Under the pieces are notes generated by a model, which was not told the DNA's origin, did no database searches, and saw only the letters and a program-made list of their open reading frames with translations. DNA of 64,000 bases, from the NCBI RefSeq assembly GCF_014207505.1, contig NZ_JACHGL010000002.1:187066-251065 (forward strand). The letters are read 5' to 3'. Both the position numbers and the translations under genes were made by a program. The stretch is from Leuconostoc carnosum. GTDB lineage: Bacteria; Bacillota; Bacilli; Lactobacillales; Lactobacillaceae. Below, one piece after another: positions 55,399 through 64,000 of this stretch (the stretch's first letter is position 1; each line of letters opens with the position of its first letter).

Positions 55399-56379
55399 AT
55401 GAAAAAAATTACAATTAATTGGCGGAAAATTTTATTAACTTCTATTATTTTTTTGGCGAGTTCCGCTATACAGGTGTTGTCACTGAATGCCTTTTTGATT
55501 CCTAATAAGGTTTTTTCAAGTGGCTTTAATGGTATTGCACAGTTACTATCATTATTATTTGTTCACGCGTTTAGTTTAGACCTACAAACTGGAATCTTTA
55601 TTATGATTTTCAATATACCAATTGGTATTATTGGTTGGAAAATGATTGGTGGTCGATTTACCATACTGAGTTTTTTGAATTCAATCTTTGTTGCTGTCCT
55701 ACAGATTGCAGTACCAACGCACTCACTTACTACTGACCCACTATTAGCATCCTTATTTGGTGGCCTTTTGTTAGGTGTATCTATTGGCTTAGCCTTACGT
55801 TATGGCTTCTCTACAGGCGGCATGGACATCGTCGCGATGGTTGTTCAGAAGCGTACTGGTAAGTCATTAGGTGCACTGATGAATGCAATTAATTTTGGCG
55901 TCGTGCTTGTGGCTGGTGCATTTATCGGTTGGCAAAACGCCTTGTTCACGTTAATTGGTATCTATGCAACAGGTCGAGCAATCGACGCACTGTATACAGG
56001 TTACCAGAAATTAACTGCTTTAATTGTAACTTCTAAGGGTGATGACGTTGTTGAAGCACTGCATAGGGATCTGATCCGCGGTATTACAATTTTACCATCA
56101 AAGGGTGCTTACACAAAGCTTGACTCGATGACATTAATGATGGTATTATCACGTTATGAATTAGTTGAAATGCAAGAAATTGTGCACGACGCAGATCCAA
56201 AAGCATTCATTAATTTAATTAGTACAGTTAGTGTATCTGGTGAGTTCTTTGATGCAGATCGGCAATTACAAATGAAAAAGGCGATAACGGTACCTAAAGT
56301 GGAAACCGTTGAAGCACAACTTGAAGCTGAACAGCAATTAGAGGCGCAGCTTGGTCAAGTAGAAGATAATAAAAATTAA
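55399..56379 (+). CDS. YitT family membrane protein
   Basis: A 326-residue YitT/DUF2179 protein: five or six transmembrane helices (LNAFLIPNKVFSSGFNGIAQ, GIALRYGFSTGGMDI-like block near residues 130-150) and a C-terminal cytosolic DUF2179 domain (YTKLDSMTLMMVLSRYELVEM). Function unknown. SD GAGGAGTAGG. A Glu/Gln-rich tail follows the domain. A tautomerase gene lies 18 nt downstream. Confidence 0.9.
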   Translation: MKKITINWRKILLTSIIFLASSAIQVLSLNAFLIPNKVFSSGFNGIAQLLSLLFVHAFSLDLQTGIFIMIFNIPIGIIGWKMIGGRFTILSFLNSIFVAVLQIAVPTHSLTTDPLLASLFGGLLLGVSIGLALRYGFSTGGMDIVAMVVQKRTGKSLGALMNAINFGVVLVAGAFIGWQNALFTLIGIYATGRAIDALYTGYQKLTALIVTSKGDDVVEALHRDLIRGITILPSKGAYTKLDSMTLMMVLSRYELVEMQEIVHDADPKAFINLISTVSVSGEFFDADRQLQMKKAITVPKVETVEAQLEAEQQLEAQLGQVEDNKN

Positions 56380-56397
56380 GAAAATAGAGGGAAATTT

Positions 56398-56583
56398 ATG
56401 CCTATCGTACAAGTAGAGTTATTAGAAGGACGTACACATCAACAATTAGCTAAGATGGTTAAGGATATTACCGATGCTATAGTAGAAGATGCCGGAGCTT
56501 CACGTGAAGCAGTCCATGTGATTGTACGCGAAATGCCAAAAGACCGTTACTCAGTTGGCGGCGTGTTGAAGAGCGATCAATAA
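56398..56583 (+). CDS. 4-oxalocrotonate tautomerase family protein
   Basis: A 61-residue tautomerase. After removal of Met it begins with Pro ([20 protein letters not shown]), the catalytic N-terminal proline of the family, and contains the conserved Arg in [13 protein letters not shown]. Substrate unknown. It shares the YitT transcript and ends at the bidirectional terminator at 56585. Confidence 0.92.
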   Translation: MPIVQVELLEGRTHQQLAKMVKDITDAIVEDAGASREAVHVIVREMPKDRYSVGGVLKSDQ

Positions 56584-56584
56584 A

Positions 56585-56636
56585 GTCTAAATAAAAAGCA
56601 GAACATGTAGGCACATGTTCTGCTTTTTATTTAGAT
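56585..56636. terminator. Bidirectional intrinsic terminator between tautomerase and scrR
   Basis: A stem of about 23 bp (AAAAAGCAGAACATGT ... ACATGTTCTGCTTTTT) with an AGGC loop separates two convergent genes. Confidence 0.92.
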
Positions 56637-56638
56637 TT

Positions 56639-57607
56639 TCACATTAAATCAGTCGAATCACGCACAACTAATTTTCCGTCCATTACAATACGTTGTATTT
56701 CTGTCTGTGGGTGATCACGAATGGTTAAAAACAAACGGTAGAGTTGCTTACCAGTTTCAAAAAAATCAAATTCAAAGCTAGTTAAATTAGGCGTGACAGT
56801 CTCACTGAAGTAAGATTTACCAAATCCAATAAAACGCGGTTGTTGATGAAGAGAAAATGCAGATTGCATGGCACCAACTACGATACGATCACTCGCACCA
56901 ATTATGAGATCAAATTTTTCTTTTTCCATGGCTATTAACGCATCTGATTTGGCAACATCTAATTTAAAGTCAGTGACGACTTCTTTATGCGGAATACCTA
57001 AAAGAGCATCATCAATGCCGACAAATCTGTTATGTCCAACCGCACGATCTAATGTGGCATCAACCTTTAAGAGTAGCACATTTTTAGGTGTTAACTTTTT
57101 GAGGTACTGCCCAACAGCTTGACCTGCTTGAATATCATTTAAAATTACACGGTGAAAATCAGGTTCATCTTGTCCTTGAATAATAACTGGTAGTTGAGAT
57201 TCTTTCAAAGCCTCACGAATATCATCCGTTAAATTAGCAGTTAAAACAATCAATCCACTAACATTTTGGGACTGTAATTTTTTGATTGCAGCTAGTTCAC
57301 GTTGGCTGTTTTGATAAATATTAACAATTAAAAAAGTATCATTTTTGTTCAATTCATCTAGTCCACGCAACATGTCAGATTGCGCAATTGAATCTAATCT
57401 AGGAACAATCACGCCAATCGTGTGATTCACTTGTTGTTTTAGACTTTGCGCAAATGTATTTGGTGCATAGTTGTGTTCTTCAACAATACGATCGATTTTT
57501 TGTCGTGTATGCTGACTAACGGAACCGCCATTAAGGTAACGTGAAACCGTACTTTTTGCAACACCAGCTAATGTTGCGATGTCATTAATTGTGATTTTTT
57601 TATGCAT
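56639..57607 (-). CDS. scrR: LacI-family repressor of the sucrose genes
   Basis: A 322-residue LacI/GalR regulator. The HTH is ITINDIATLAGVAKSTVSRY with hinge LNGGSVSQHTRQKID; the ligand domain has TIGVIVPRLDSIAQSDMLRG and GASDRIVVGAM. Divergent from scrA-scrB, so sucrose control is likely. No Shine-Dalgarno; TATTAT ends 6 nt before the ATG (57614-57619), a leaderless arrangement. A palindromic operator lies at 57722. Confidence 0.88.
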   Translation of the reverse strand: MHKKITINDIATLAGVAKSTVSRYLNGGSVSQHTRQKIDRIVEEHNYAPNTFAQSLKQQVNHTIGVIVPRLDSIAQSDMLRGLDELNKNDTFLIVNIYQNSQRELAAIKKLQSQNVSGLIVLTANLTDDIREALKESQLPVIIQGQDEPDFHRVILNDIQAGQAVGQYLKKLTPKNVLLLKVDATLDRAVGHNRFVGIDDALLGIPHKEVVTDFKLDVAKSDALIAMEKEKFDLIIGASDRIVVGAMQSAFSLHQQPRFIGFGKSYFSETVTPNLTSFEFDFFETGKQLYRLFLTIRDHPQTEIQRIVMDGKLVVRDSTDLM

Positions 57608-57677
57608 AATTTAATAATATCAGAAAAAGTGTATATTGAGGTCACAAATTCACGACAAATAAAATTAAAATAAAGGC

Positions 57678-57731
57678 TTGCAAAATATTATGTAAGCGGT
57701 TACAATATAAAGTGTAATAAAGAACCGGTTC
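57678..57731 (+). promoter_or_regulatory. scrA promoter with cre site and ScrR-type operator
   Basis: -35 TTGCAA (57678-57683), 17-bp spacer, -10 TACAAT (57701-57706). A perfect cre, TGTAAGCGGTTACA (57691-57704), covers the spacer and -10. The palindrome GAACCGGTTC (57722-57731), just after the expected start site, is a typical LacI-family operator. Confidence 0.78.
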
Positions 57732-57796
57732 CAAAGTGCACTATCATACGTTGTTATATAAGGCATGTTTTGTTGACATGTATAGAGGAAAGAAAA

Positions 57797-59761
57797 ATGA
57801 ACCATAAAGAAGTCGCAAAGCGCGTGGCTAAAGCGTTACAAAAAGACAATATTGTCGCAGCAGCTCACTGCGCAACTAGATTACGGTTGGTAGTTAAAGA
57901 TATTAAAAAGATCGATCAAACAGCATTAGATAATGATCCTGATCTTAAAGGTACTTTTAATGCCAATGGACAATATCAAATTATCGTTGGACCTGGGGAT
58001 GTTAATCATGTCTATGATGAATTTGTGAAATTAACTGGTGTGAAACAAGCATCCACTGATGACTTGAAAAACATTGCTGCAAAATCTGGTAAGAAAAACC
58101 CATTAATGGATTTAATCAAAGTATTATCAGACATTTTCGTACCATTAATACCGGCCTTGGTTGCTGGTGGTTTGTTAATGGCCTTGAACAACATTTTGAC
58201 TGGACAAGGGATGTTTGGTCCTAAGTCATTGGTCGAAATGTTTCCACAAATAACAGGGTTATCGGAAATGGTTAATTTAATGGCTAGTGCGCCATTTGCC
58301 TTTCTGCCCATTCTGATTGGTATTACAGCTACACGTCGTTTTGGTGGCAGTGAAATCCTTGGTGCAGCTGCTGGTATGATGCTGGTTATGCCAAGTTTGA
58401 TTAATGGTTATAACGTTTCTGAGGCAGTAGCCACTGGAAAAATGCCGACTTGGGATTTGTTTGGTTTATCAGTTGCTCAAGCAGGTTATCAAGGGCAAGT
58501 GCTACCAATCATCGGAGTTGCTTTTATCTTAGCTACTCTGGAGAAGTTCTTTCATAAGCACCTTAAAGGTGCTATTGACTTCACATTTACACCAATGCTA
58601 TCAATGTTGATTACTGGCTTTGTGACTTTCATCGTCGTTGGTCCATTACTACGTATTGTATCAAACGGTATTACTGATGGATTAGTTTGGTTAGTCACAA
58701 CATTTGGCTTTGTCGGTTATGCGGTATTTGGTTCATTTTATTCAGCTATTGTTATTACTGGATTGCATCAAAGTTTCCCAGCTATTGAAACCCAACTATT
58801 AGCCAATATTGCAAAAACAGGTGGTGATTTCATTCTCCCAATTGCCGCAGCTGCCAACGTTGCGCAAGGTGCTGCTACATTTGCAATTTACTTCTTGGCT
58901 AAAGGCAATGTGAAGTTACGTGCCTTATCATCATCAGCTGGTGCTTCAGCAATGTTAGGAATTACTGAACCTGCGTTGTTTGGTGTTAACTTGAAATACA
59001 AGTTCCCATTCTTCATTGCATTGGGATCATCTGGTATTGCAAGTTTGGTGATGGGATTATTCCAAATCATGTCATCATCACTTGGACCGGCTGGTCTGAT
59101 TGGATTTATTGCTATTCCCGCCAATAAGTGGGTGGGATTCTTCATCGCAATTGCGATTAGTTTCATATTAGCTTTCACACTGACTTTGGCTTATGGCCGT
59201 TCACACATGCCAGAAATGGATCAACCACAAAATAATGATGATACAATAGTTGATCAACATGATGACGGTTTCGAGGTGGCTGCACCGATTGCTGGTCAAT
59301 TGGTAGATATTGCCTCTGTTAATGATCCAGTATTTTCAAGTGGTATGATGGGACAGGGTGTAGCTATTGAACCAACTGATAATCGGGTGCTTGCACCGGC
59401 TGATGGTGAAGTTACAGTTGCTTATGCGACAAACCATGCTTATGGTTTGAAAACAACAGATGATGTAGAAGTACTTATCCATATTGGGATTGATACAGTT
59501 AACCTTGATGGTAAAGGATTCGAGAGTCAAGTGACACAAGGTCAACAGGTTAAAAAAGGCGATGTTTTGGGAACGTTTGATAAACAAATCATTGTCGACG
59601 CTGGATACCCAGTGACAACAATGGTGATTGTCACTAATACAAAAGAATTTGCAGATGTTGCATTAGATGAATCATATGGCACAGAAGTGGTACCTGGTAA
59701 TGCGATTTTGACAGCTGTACCAAAAGTTGTTAATGAAAACGTCAATATGGCAAAGGCGTAA
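57797..59761 (+). CDS. scrA: PTS sucrose-specific EIIBCA
   Basis: A 654-residue PTS permease that imports sucrose as sucrose-6-phosphate. EIIB (1-85) has the phosphorylated Cys25 in [16 protein letters not shown] (about 105-475) has the [18 protein letters not shown] loop; EIIA (about 500-640) has the active His in [15 protein letters not shown] 57797 follows GAGGAAAG; an upstream in-frame start is unlikely. Beta-glucoside or trehalose permeases share this order, but scrB next door settles on sucrose. Confidence 0.93.
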   Translation: MNHKEVAKRVAKALQKDNIVAAAHCATRLRLVVKDIKKIDQTALDNDPDLKGTFNANGQYQIIVGPGDVNHVYDEFVKLTGVKQASTDDLKNIAAKSGKKNPLMDLIKVLSDIFVPLIPALVAGGLLMALNNILTGQGMFGPKSLVEMFPQITGLSEMVNLMASAPFAFLPILIGITATRRFGGSEILGAAAGMMLVMPSLINGYNVSEAVATGKMPTWDLFGLSVAQAGYQGQVLPIIGVAFILATLEKFFHKHLKGAIDFTFTPMLSMLITGFVTFIVVGPLLRIVSNGITDGLVWLVTTFGFVGYAVFGSFYSAIVITGLHQSFPAIETQLLANIAKTGGDFILPIAAAANVAQGAATFAIYFLAKGNVKLRALSSSAGASAMLGITEPALFGVNLKYKFPFFIALGSSGIASLVMGLFQIMSSSLGPAGLIGFIAIPANKWVGFFIAIAISFILAFTLTLAYGRSHMPEMDQPQNNDDTIVDQHDDGFEVAAPIAGQLVDIASVNDPVFSSGMMGQGVAIEPTDNRVLAPADGEVTVAYATNHAYGLKTTDDVEVLIHIGIDTVNLDGKGFESQVTQGQQVKKGDVLGTFDKQIIVDAGYPVTTMVIVTNTKEFADVALDESYGTEVVPGNAILTAVPKVVNENVNMAKA

Positions 59762-59770
59762 GGAGATTGA

Positions 59771-61036
59771 ATGTTAGTAACAAATGACGAAACTGCTTTT
59801 GAGCAGTTTCATTTATATCCAACAAATGGTTTGTTGAATGACCCTAATGGTTTGGTATTCTTTAAAGGTCAATATCATGTATTTTATCAGTGGAACCCAT
59901 ATGCTTGTGACCATAAATATAAAGAGTGGGGACACTTTGTTTCAGATGATTTAAAAACATGGCAGCGGGTGGCATCCGCGCTAAAACCATCACTTGAAAA
60001 CTTGGATAGTGCTGGTATTTATTCTGGTGCAGCCTTTATTCATGAGGATCGTTTATATCTTTTTTATACGGGTAATGTCCGTGATGAAGCAGGGCACAGT
60101 GTGAAGTCCTCGCAAATGTGGGCTGTCAGTGATGATGGGATTCACTTTGAAAAGCTAGGTGAATTATTCCCACATCCAGAAGGTTTCACGAAAGATGTTC
60201 GTGATCCCATGGTTTGGCAAGGCAAGAATGGTCATTATTTTTTAATCCTTGGTGCGCAACATGATAATAAGATTGGTGATATTATTATTTATGAATCAAC
60301 CGATTTCAAAACATGGCAATACAAAGGGTCGCTAATTGAAGATCAATTATTAGATGTACGTGGTTATATGCTGGAATGTCCAGGATTTGTCGACGTTGAT
60401 GGGAGACAAGTTTTAATGTTTTCACCCCAAGGGCTAACTCCTGATCTAAAAAATCATCGTTTTGAAAATATTCATAATACGGGTTACGTCATTGGTCGTT
60501 TTGATGAAAAAACAGCACGATTTCATGTAGAGACAGAATTTAAGGAAGTTGACCAAGGGTTTGAATTTTACGCGCCACAAACAATGAGTTTACTCAATGG
60601 TCGCCGTATTATGTGGGGATGGGCTGGGATGATGACGCCAGAACGTGAAAGTGCTGTACCCACCATTAAAAGTAACTCATGGGTACATGTTCTAACGGTA
60701 CCGCGTGAATTACATGTCAACGACCATAATCAACTCACACAGCAACCTATTTCAGAGATTTTAGATCCTGAAGAGGTAGATAACGTCGAGAATATTAGTG
60801 TTGGACAATACCGGCTAAATATTACCGATGATTGGCAGTTACAGCTGGGCCAAAATGTTACGATTACCCGACAATCAGATACTTTGAAGTTAAAAAGGCG
60901 TCAATGGGAATCTGATGTGGTAGAGAGTCGTCAATTTACAGGTGATTTGGATAATTTGTTGTTAATTGTTGATGTGGATATTATTGAAATTTATACTAGT
61001 GATGGACTTAATGTCCTGACCAGTCGCTGGTTTTAG
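59771..61036 (+). CDS. scrB: Sucrose-6-phosphate hydrolase (GH32)
   Basis: A 421-residue GH32 enzyme splitting sucrose-6-phosphate into glucose-6-phosphate and fructose. Catalytic motifs are LLNDPNGLVFF (nucleophile Asp), VRDPMVW and MLECPGFV (acid/base Glu). The C-terminal beta-sandwich is shorter than in most ScrB (about 450-490 residues), ending IYTSDGLNVLTSRWF. It follows scrA after 9 nt, with SD AAGGAGA. Confidence 0.94.
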   Translation: MLVTNDETAFEQFHLYPTNGLLNDPNGLVFFKGQYHVFYQWNPYACDHKYKEWGHFVSDDLKTWQRVASALKPSLENLDSAGIYSGAAFIHEDRLYLFYTGNVRDEAGHSVKSSQMWAVSDDGIHFEKLGELFPHPEGFTKDVRDPMVWQGKNGHYFLILGAQHDNKIGDIIIYESTDFKTWQYKGSLIEDQLLDVRGYMLECPGFVDVDGRQVLMFSPQGLTPDLKNHRFENIHNTGYVIGRFDEKTARFHVETEFKEVDQGFEFYAPQTMSLLNGRRIMWGWAGMMTPERESAVPTIKSNSWVHVLTVPRELHVNDHNQLTQQPISEILDPEEVDNVENISVGQYRLNITDDWQLQLGQNVTITRQSDTLKLKRRQWESDVVESRQFTGDLDNLLLIVDVDIIEIYTSDGLNVLTSRWF

Positions 61037-61043
61037 CAAAAAA

Positions 61044-61196
61044 TTGAAAGAGATATATAAAAGAGAGAAAAAATTAAAGCAGGTGGAAGAAAGTTTTGCT
61101 GAACAAATGAGTGATTACTTAAACGTACCAGATTTAGATGAGTATATTGTCCTTGTTGCCAACGGTGACAATACTGGGCTGCTTCTACCTAGCTAA
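61044..61196 (+). CDS. Possible 50-residue small ORF after scrB
   Basis: An open frame from TTG 61044 (8 nt after the scrB stop) or ATG 61107: a basic helix KEIYKREKKLKQVEESFAEQ, then MSDYLNVPDLDEYIVLVANG and a short hydrophobic end. No good Shine-Dalgarno and no family recognised. It may be a small real gene of the scr transcript or a remnant. The rest of 61037-61235 shows nothing else. Confidence 0.3.
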   Translation: MKEIYKREKKLKQVEESFAEQMSDYLNVPDLDEYIVLVANGDNTGLLLPS

Positions 61197-61235
61197 GACG
61201 CTTGTTAAATAAGCAGTATTAAAGAAAGTATGAAT

Positions 61236-61285
61236 AAAAAGGATAACGCTTTCAGCAACTTTGTTGAAAACGTTATCCTTTTTTC
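61236..61285. terminator. Bidirectional terminator between scr locus and the RNase H-like gene
   Basis: AAAAAGGATAACG ... CGTTATCCTTTTT with an imperfect inner CAAC/GTTG stem. It can end the scr transcript and the minus-strand gene at 61287. Confidence 0.88.
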
Positions 61286-61286
61286 A

Positions 61287-61676
61287 TTAAGACAATTTAT
61301 GCTGTTGTAATGCCTGTAGAGCTAGATGATGTGCACCTAAATTTTCTTTTTCAGGCAGCCATTGATTTAAGACTAACGGATATGGTGATAATAACTTGAT
61401 AATATTGTCTACAAATGGTTGATAATGTTTAGCATATTGTTTATCAATGGCATCAATCAATATCTGAGAGTCACTATAAATTTTTAAAATATCGATTTTT
61501 TTTGGTAATTGCTGTAGTGCCCAAATCAGAGCACAGAACTCAGCTTCATGATTGTCTTGAGTAATAGGAAGGGCAGCTTTTTGTTGTGACTGTATTTTAT
61601 CGATGATAATCACAGTACCGGCAGCTGTTTGACCAGTATGTATATCACGTGCGGCATCAACATAGAGTGTAATCAT
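61287..61676 (-). CDS. RNase H-like fold protein
   Basis: A 129-residue RNase HI-like protein. Seen are the first strand ITLYVDAARD with the first Asp, EAEFCALIWAL with Glu, and KIYSDSQILIDAI with the second Asp; the last carboxylate expected near the C-terminus is replaced by His-His in LGAHHLALQAL. It may be a nuclease with altered metal binding or inactive. ATG 61676 follows AAGGAG by 8 nt. Confidence 0.82.
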   Translation of the reverse strand: MITLYVDAARDIHTGQTAAGTVIIIDKIQSQQKAALPITQDNHEAEFCALIWALQQLPKKIDILKIYSDSQILIDAIDKQYAKHYQPFVDNIIKLLSPYPLVLNQWLPEKENLGAHHLALQALQQHKLS

Positions 61677-61892
61677 CAAGTTAGCTCCTTTATTCTACAA
61701 TAATATATTAACATCATAATTTAATTCATTCTAGCCAAAGATTATTTGACATAATGAGGGTTGCTTAAAATTGTTCTTAAAACGTAATTGAAATCCATGG
61801 TAAAATAAAGAAGAACAATTTGAAAAGCATAATCAGTTATATTTTTATACAGTAAACAAGTTATGTTAATAAAGTAGGGGTAATAGAAAAGT

Positions 61893-62294
61893 ATGATACC
61901 AAAGCGCGGATTTTTCCAACCAGTAGATTCAACAGGGCAAATTGGATGGCTGTGGTGGCTTATTTTTTTGATGGCTGGCATTATCTTTTGGAGTGAAATA
62001 GGCTTTAAAATTCAAATTATACCGATTGCTTATATTGTAGTGATGTTAGTTTTGGCGATCGTAATTATTTTACGTCGACGGATATATGTTGCAGGAGCAC
62101 AACTTTTCCTGGGGCGGGTTTTTGGTGCAGAATATGAAAAAATATCATTACTTCAAATTGATAATTGGCAATTAAATGGACATACTTTATCATTTACACG
62201 TGCTGGAAGATTACGTAAATATTGGTTAAGCGCCAATATTGCACAACAAATTAAGGAATATATGAATACGCATGGCGGAAAAAATAACAATTAA
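61893..62294 (+). CDS. EbsA-like membrane protein
   Basis: A 133-residue protein with two transmembrane helices (GWLWWLIFLMAGIIFW and IPIAYIVVMLVLAIVIIL) and a small cytosolic domain (YEKISLLQIDNWQLNGHTLSF). It resembles EbsA of enterococci and other lactic acid bacteria, which commonly precedes rluD. Function unclear. It overlaps rluD by 23 nt. Confidence 0.75.
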   Translation: MIPKRGFFQPVDSTGQIGWLWWLIFLMAGIIFWSEIGFKIQIIPIAYIVVMLVLAIVIILRRRIYVAGAQLFLGRVFGAEYEKISLLQIDNWQLNGHTLSFTRAGRLRKYWLSANIAQQIKEYMNTHGGKNNN

Positions 62295-63186
62295 TATCAA
62301 AGAACAACAAGGACGTCTGGATGCTATTTTAGCAAAGGAGGATATTCCTTACTCACGTACAGTTTTAGCAGATTGGATACAAGATGGCACCGTTTTAGTG
62401 AATCAGAAAAAGGTGAAACGGTCTTATAAGGTCGTATCTGGAGATACTGTGACACTGACACCGCCTGAAGTACAAAATACGGCAATTGTTGCAGAAGACA
62501 TACCACTAAGTATTGTCTATGAAGATAATGATCTGATAGTGGTTAACAAACCGCAAGGCATGGTGGTACATCCTGCTGCTGGACATACTTCTGGGACATT
62601 AGTGAACGCATTGTTGTATCATGCACCATTGTCAACTATTAATGGTGAATTTCGTCCTGGTATTGTTCATCGTATTGATCGAGATACGAGTGGATTACTT
62701 ATGGTAGCTAAAAATGATGAAGCACATCAAGCCTTATCAGCTCAACTTAAAGATCATAAAAACCAACGTATCTATTATGCGTTAGTGCGCGGCGAATTTA
62801 CAGAAGAATCTGGTACGATTAATGCGCCTATTGCAAGGCACAAAGTAGATCGTAAGAAACAAGCAGTACAATCAGGCGGTCGTGAGGCAATCACGCACTT
62901 TGAAGTATTAAAACGCTATGTTGGTTATACTTTATTAAAGGTGCAACTTGAGACCGGTAGGACGCATCAAATTCGTGTACACATGACCTATATTGGACAC
63001 CCTGTAGTTGGGGATCCGGTCTACGGTTCTGCACAAAAACTGCCTGGTGTGAATTTAGAAGGGCAGTTATTACATGCGAAAACAATAAGCTTGATACAGC
63101 CAAAAACGCATGAAGAACTAACATTTAATAGTCCTTTGCCGGCCTATTTTGAGGCAGCATTAGACACATTGACACCGATTATCTAA
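62272..63186 (+). CDS. rluD: 23S rRNA pseudouridine synthase, RluD family
   Basis: A 304-residue enzyme with an N-terminal S4 domain (QGRLDAILAKEDIPYSRTVL) and a catalytic domain with VVNKPQGMVVHPAAGH, GIVHRIDRDTSGLLMVAK (catalytic Asp) and LETGRTHQIRVHM. It probably modifies 23S helix 69 or a related site. Start ATG 62272 lies within the EbsA-like gene. Confidence 0.95.
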   Translation: MAEKITINIKEQQGRLDAILAKEDIPYSRTVLADWIQDGTVLVNQKKVKRSYKVVSGDTVTLTPPEVQNTAIVAEDIPLSIVYEDNDLIVVNKPQGMVVHPAAGHTSGTLVNALLYHAPLSTINGEFRPGIVHRIDRDTSGLLMVAKNDEAHQALSAQLKDHKNQRIYYALVRGEFTEESGTINAPIARHKVDRKKQAVQSGGREAITHFEVLKRYVGYTLLKVQLETGRTHQIRVHMTYIGHPVVGDPVYGSAQKLPGVNLEGQLLHAKTISLIQPKTHEELTFNSPLPAYFEAALDTLTPII

Positions 63187-63190
63187 AATG

Positions 63191-63239
63191 AAAGGAATGT
63201 GTGGCAACAATTGATTAGGTCTGCCATATACAGATGATT
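63191..63239 (+). promoter_or_regulatory. pyrR leader: Shine-Dalgarno separated from ATG by a hairpin
   Basis: AAAGGA (63191-63196) is followed after 1 nt by TGTGTGGCA (63198-63206), which pairs with TGCCATATA (63222-63230; 9 bp, two G-U pairs). The ATG at 63240 lies 9 nt after the stem. Effective SD-to-ATG distance is about 10 nt. No classic PyrR-binding attenuator was recognised here. Confidence 0.55.
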
Positions 63240-63767
63240 ATGACTAATAAAGAGGTACTTGATAATGCATCGTTGCAACGAGCACTGACACGTATTACTT
63301 ATGAAATAATTGAACGCAATAAGGGTGGTCAAGATTTGGTTCTTGTGGGTATTAAAACACGAGGTGAATTTTTAGCACACCGTGTGGCCGATCGTTTAGA
63401 GCAATTGGAAGACGTTAATATCCCTGTCATGGCGATTGATGTGACAAATTACCGTGACGATGTCTTGAATCGTGATGATAATTTGGGTTTAAATGATGAA
63501 GAGAAAACTAACATTGCCAATAAAAATATTGTGTTGATAGATGATGTGCTATTTACCGGGCGCACGATTCGTGCAGCACTGGACGCATTAATTCATATCG
63601 GACGTCCCAGTACAATTGCTTTGGCTGTATTAGTAGATAGAGGGCATCGCGAGTTGCCAATTCGTGCCGATTTTGTAGGTAAAAATATTCCTACGGCACA
63701 AAATGAAAAAATAAAAGTACTTGTACAAGAAATCGACGGACGTGATGCTGTTGAAATTGTACATTGA
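63240..63767 (+). CDS. pyrR: PyrR, pyrimidine operon regulator / uracil phosphoribosyltransferase
   Basis: A 175-residue PyrR. It has [32 protein letters not shown], the PRPP loop [20 protein letters not shown] and [20 protein letters not shown]. PyrR binds pyr mRNA in response to UMP. ATG 63240 gives the usual N-terminus; an ATG 6 nt earlier is also in frame. carA follows after 65 nt, showing the start of a pyr operon. Confidence 0.95.
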   Translation: MTNKEVLDNASLQRALTRITYEIIERNKGGQDLVLVGIKTRGEFLAHRVADRLEQLEDVNIPVMAIDVTNYRDDVLNRDDNLGLNDEEKTNIANKNIVLIDDVLFTGRTIRAALDALIHIGRPSTIALAVLVDRGHRELPIRADFVGKNIPTAQNEKIKVLVQEIDGRDAVEIVH

Positions 63768-63770
63768 ATT

Positions 63771-63832
63771 AGGAGAACAAAACGGTTTGCTGCTTAACTA
63801 GTAATTTACTAGGAACAGTCCGTTTAGAAATT
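63771..63832 (+). promoter_or_regulatory. carA leader: Shine-Dalgarno separated from ATG by a nested hairpin
   Basis: AGGAGA (63771-63776) then a foldback: AAACGG (63780-63785) with CCGTTT (63820-63825), CTG/CAG inside, and CTAGTA/TACTAG around an ATT loop. The first ATG at 63833 lies 7 nt after the stem, giving an effective SD spacing near 10 nt. A 4-codon frame TTG CTG CTT AAC TAG lies in the left arm. Confidence 0.55.
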
Positions 63833-64000
63833 ATGATGCAACGCCATTTAATATTAGAAGACGGTACGACATTCCAAGGCATGAGCTTTGGATCACCGGC
63901 AACGACTTTTGGGGAAATTATTTTTCATACAGCCATGACAGGCTATCAAGAAATCATTACCGATCCAATTTACGATGGGCAAATGATTGTTTTTGCGACA
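63833..64000 (+). CDS. carA: Carbamoyl-phosphate synthase small subunit, N-terminus (cut by window edge)
   Basis: The first 56 codons of CarA: two Met codons, then QRHLILEDGTTFQGMSFGSP, TTFGEIIFHTAMTGYQEI and TDPIYDGQMIVFAT, matching the conserved N-terminal domain (G-E-x-x-F-x-T-x-M-x-G-Y-Q-E). It supplies ammonia from glutamine for pyrimidine and arginine synthesis; the pyrR neighbour indicates the pyrimidine-specific copy. The gene continues past base 64000. Confidence 0.93.
   Translation, partial: MMQRHLILEDGTTFQGMSFGSPATTFGEIIFHTAMTGYQEIITDPIYDGQMIVFAT

Noticed and set aside
63768-63832. PyrR-binding attenuator in the pyrR-carA gap
   Set aside because: I see no terminator with T-run and no clear PyrR-binding loop; the foldback lies between SD and start codon instead.
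1-64000. CRISPR arrays, IS elements, tRNA or rRNA genes
   Set aside because: No regularly spaced repeats, transposase frames, CCA-type tRNA clovers or rRNA strings were noticed anywhere in the window.

Overview
The window looks like chromosomal DNA of a low-GC heterofermentative lactic acid bacterium, most likely Leuconostoc or a close relative. The evidence is a phosphoketolase gene at the left edge, a Lactobacillales-type gene repertoire (EbsA-like protein, AddAB, RqcH, NadV, PnuC, GlnR-GlnA), sucrose PTS genes, L-box controlled diaminopimelate/lysine genes, and an extreme shortage of cysteine in housekeeping proteins. I cannot name the species. No rRNA, tRNA, phage, IS element or CRISPR array was seen.

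Layout: (1) 1-858, phosphoketolase, cut by the window edge, minus strand. (2) 1059-3770, a self-contained cassette: perfect hairpin, promoter, TPP riboswitch with terminator, then three genes (CMP N-glycosidase-like, thymidylate-synthase-like CMP hydroxymethylase, SAM methyltransferase), closed by a bidirectional terminator. This is the gene set expected for bacimethrin, a thiamin antivitamin, and is the main discovery candidate. (3) 3777-8050, minus-strand housekeeping genes (rqcH, cutC, rpmF, pnuC, ntd), with a structured RNA leader before pnuC. (4) 8321-11300, a DedA protein and an NAD-salvage group around nadV. (5) 11310-16450, lysine riboswitch and lysA-dapH-dapL-dapA-dapB. (6) 16510-28664, recX, ntdP, addB-addA, rhomboid-yqgQ-glk and map. 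(7) 28681-44061, a wall-polymer cluster mixing a WcaJ-type priming transferase, TagGH export, TagD/TagF-like glycerol-phosphate enzymes and UDP-galactopyranose mutase; its last gene is frameshifted. (8) 44186-56583, purine permease, csp, nudF, mtnN, ytpR, murC, Bax-inhibitor-like protein, polA, glnR-glnA, yitT, tautomerase. (9) 56585-61036, the sucrose locus scrR / scrA-scrB. (10) 61287-64000, RNase H-like protein, EbsA-like protein, RluD, pyrR and the start of carA.

Two translation-start architectures recur. In the first, a -10 box lies exactly 6 nt before the ATG with no Shine-Dalgarno sequence, implying leaderless mRNA (9036, recX, csp, cutC, scrR); at four of the five this sits just behind the preceding gene's terminator. 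In the second, a good Shine-Dalgarno sequence is separated from the start codon by a hairpin that begins 1-3 nt after it and ends 7-9 nt before the ATG (dedA, glk, pyrR, carA). Neither is explained by ordinary annotation.

All assignments come from reading the sequence and from memory of protein families; no search was run. Short regulatory motifs are sequence matches, not demonstrated sites.
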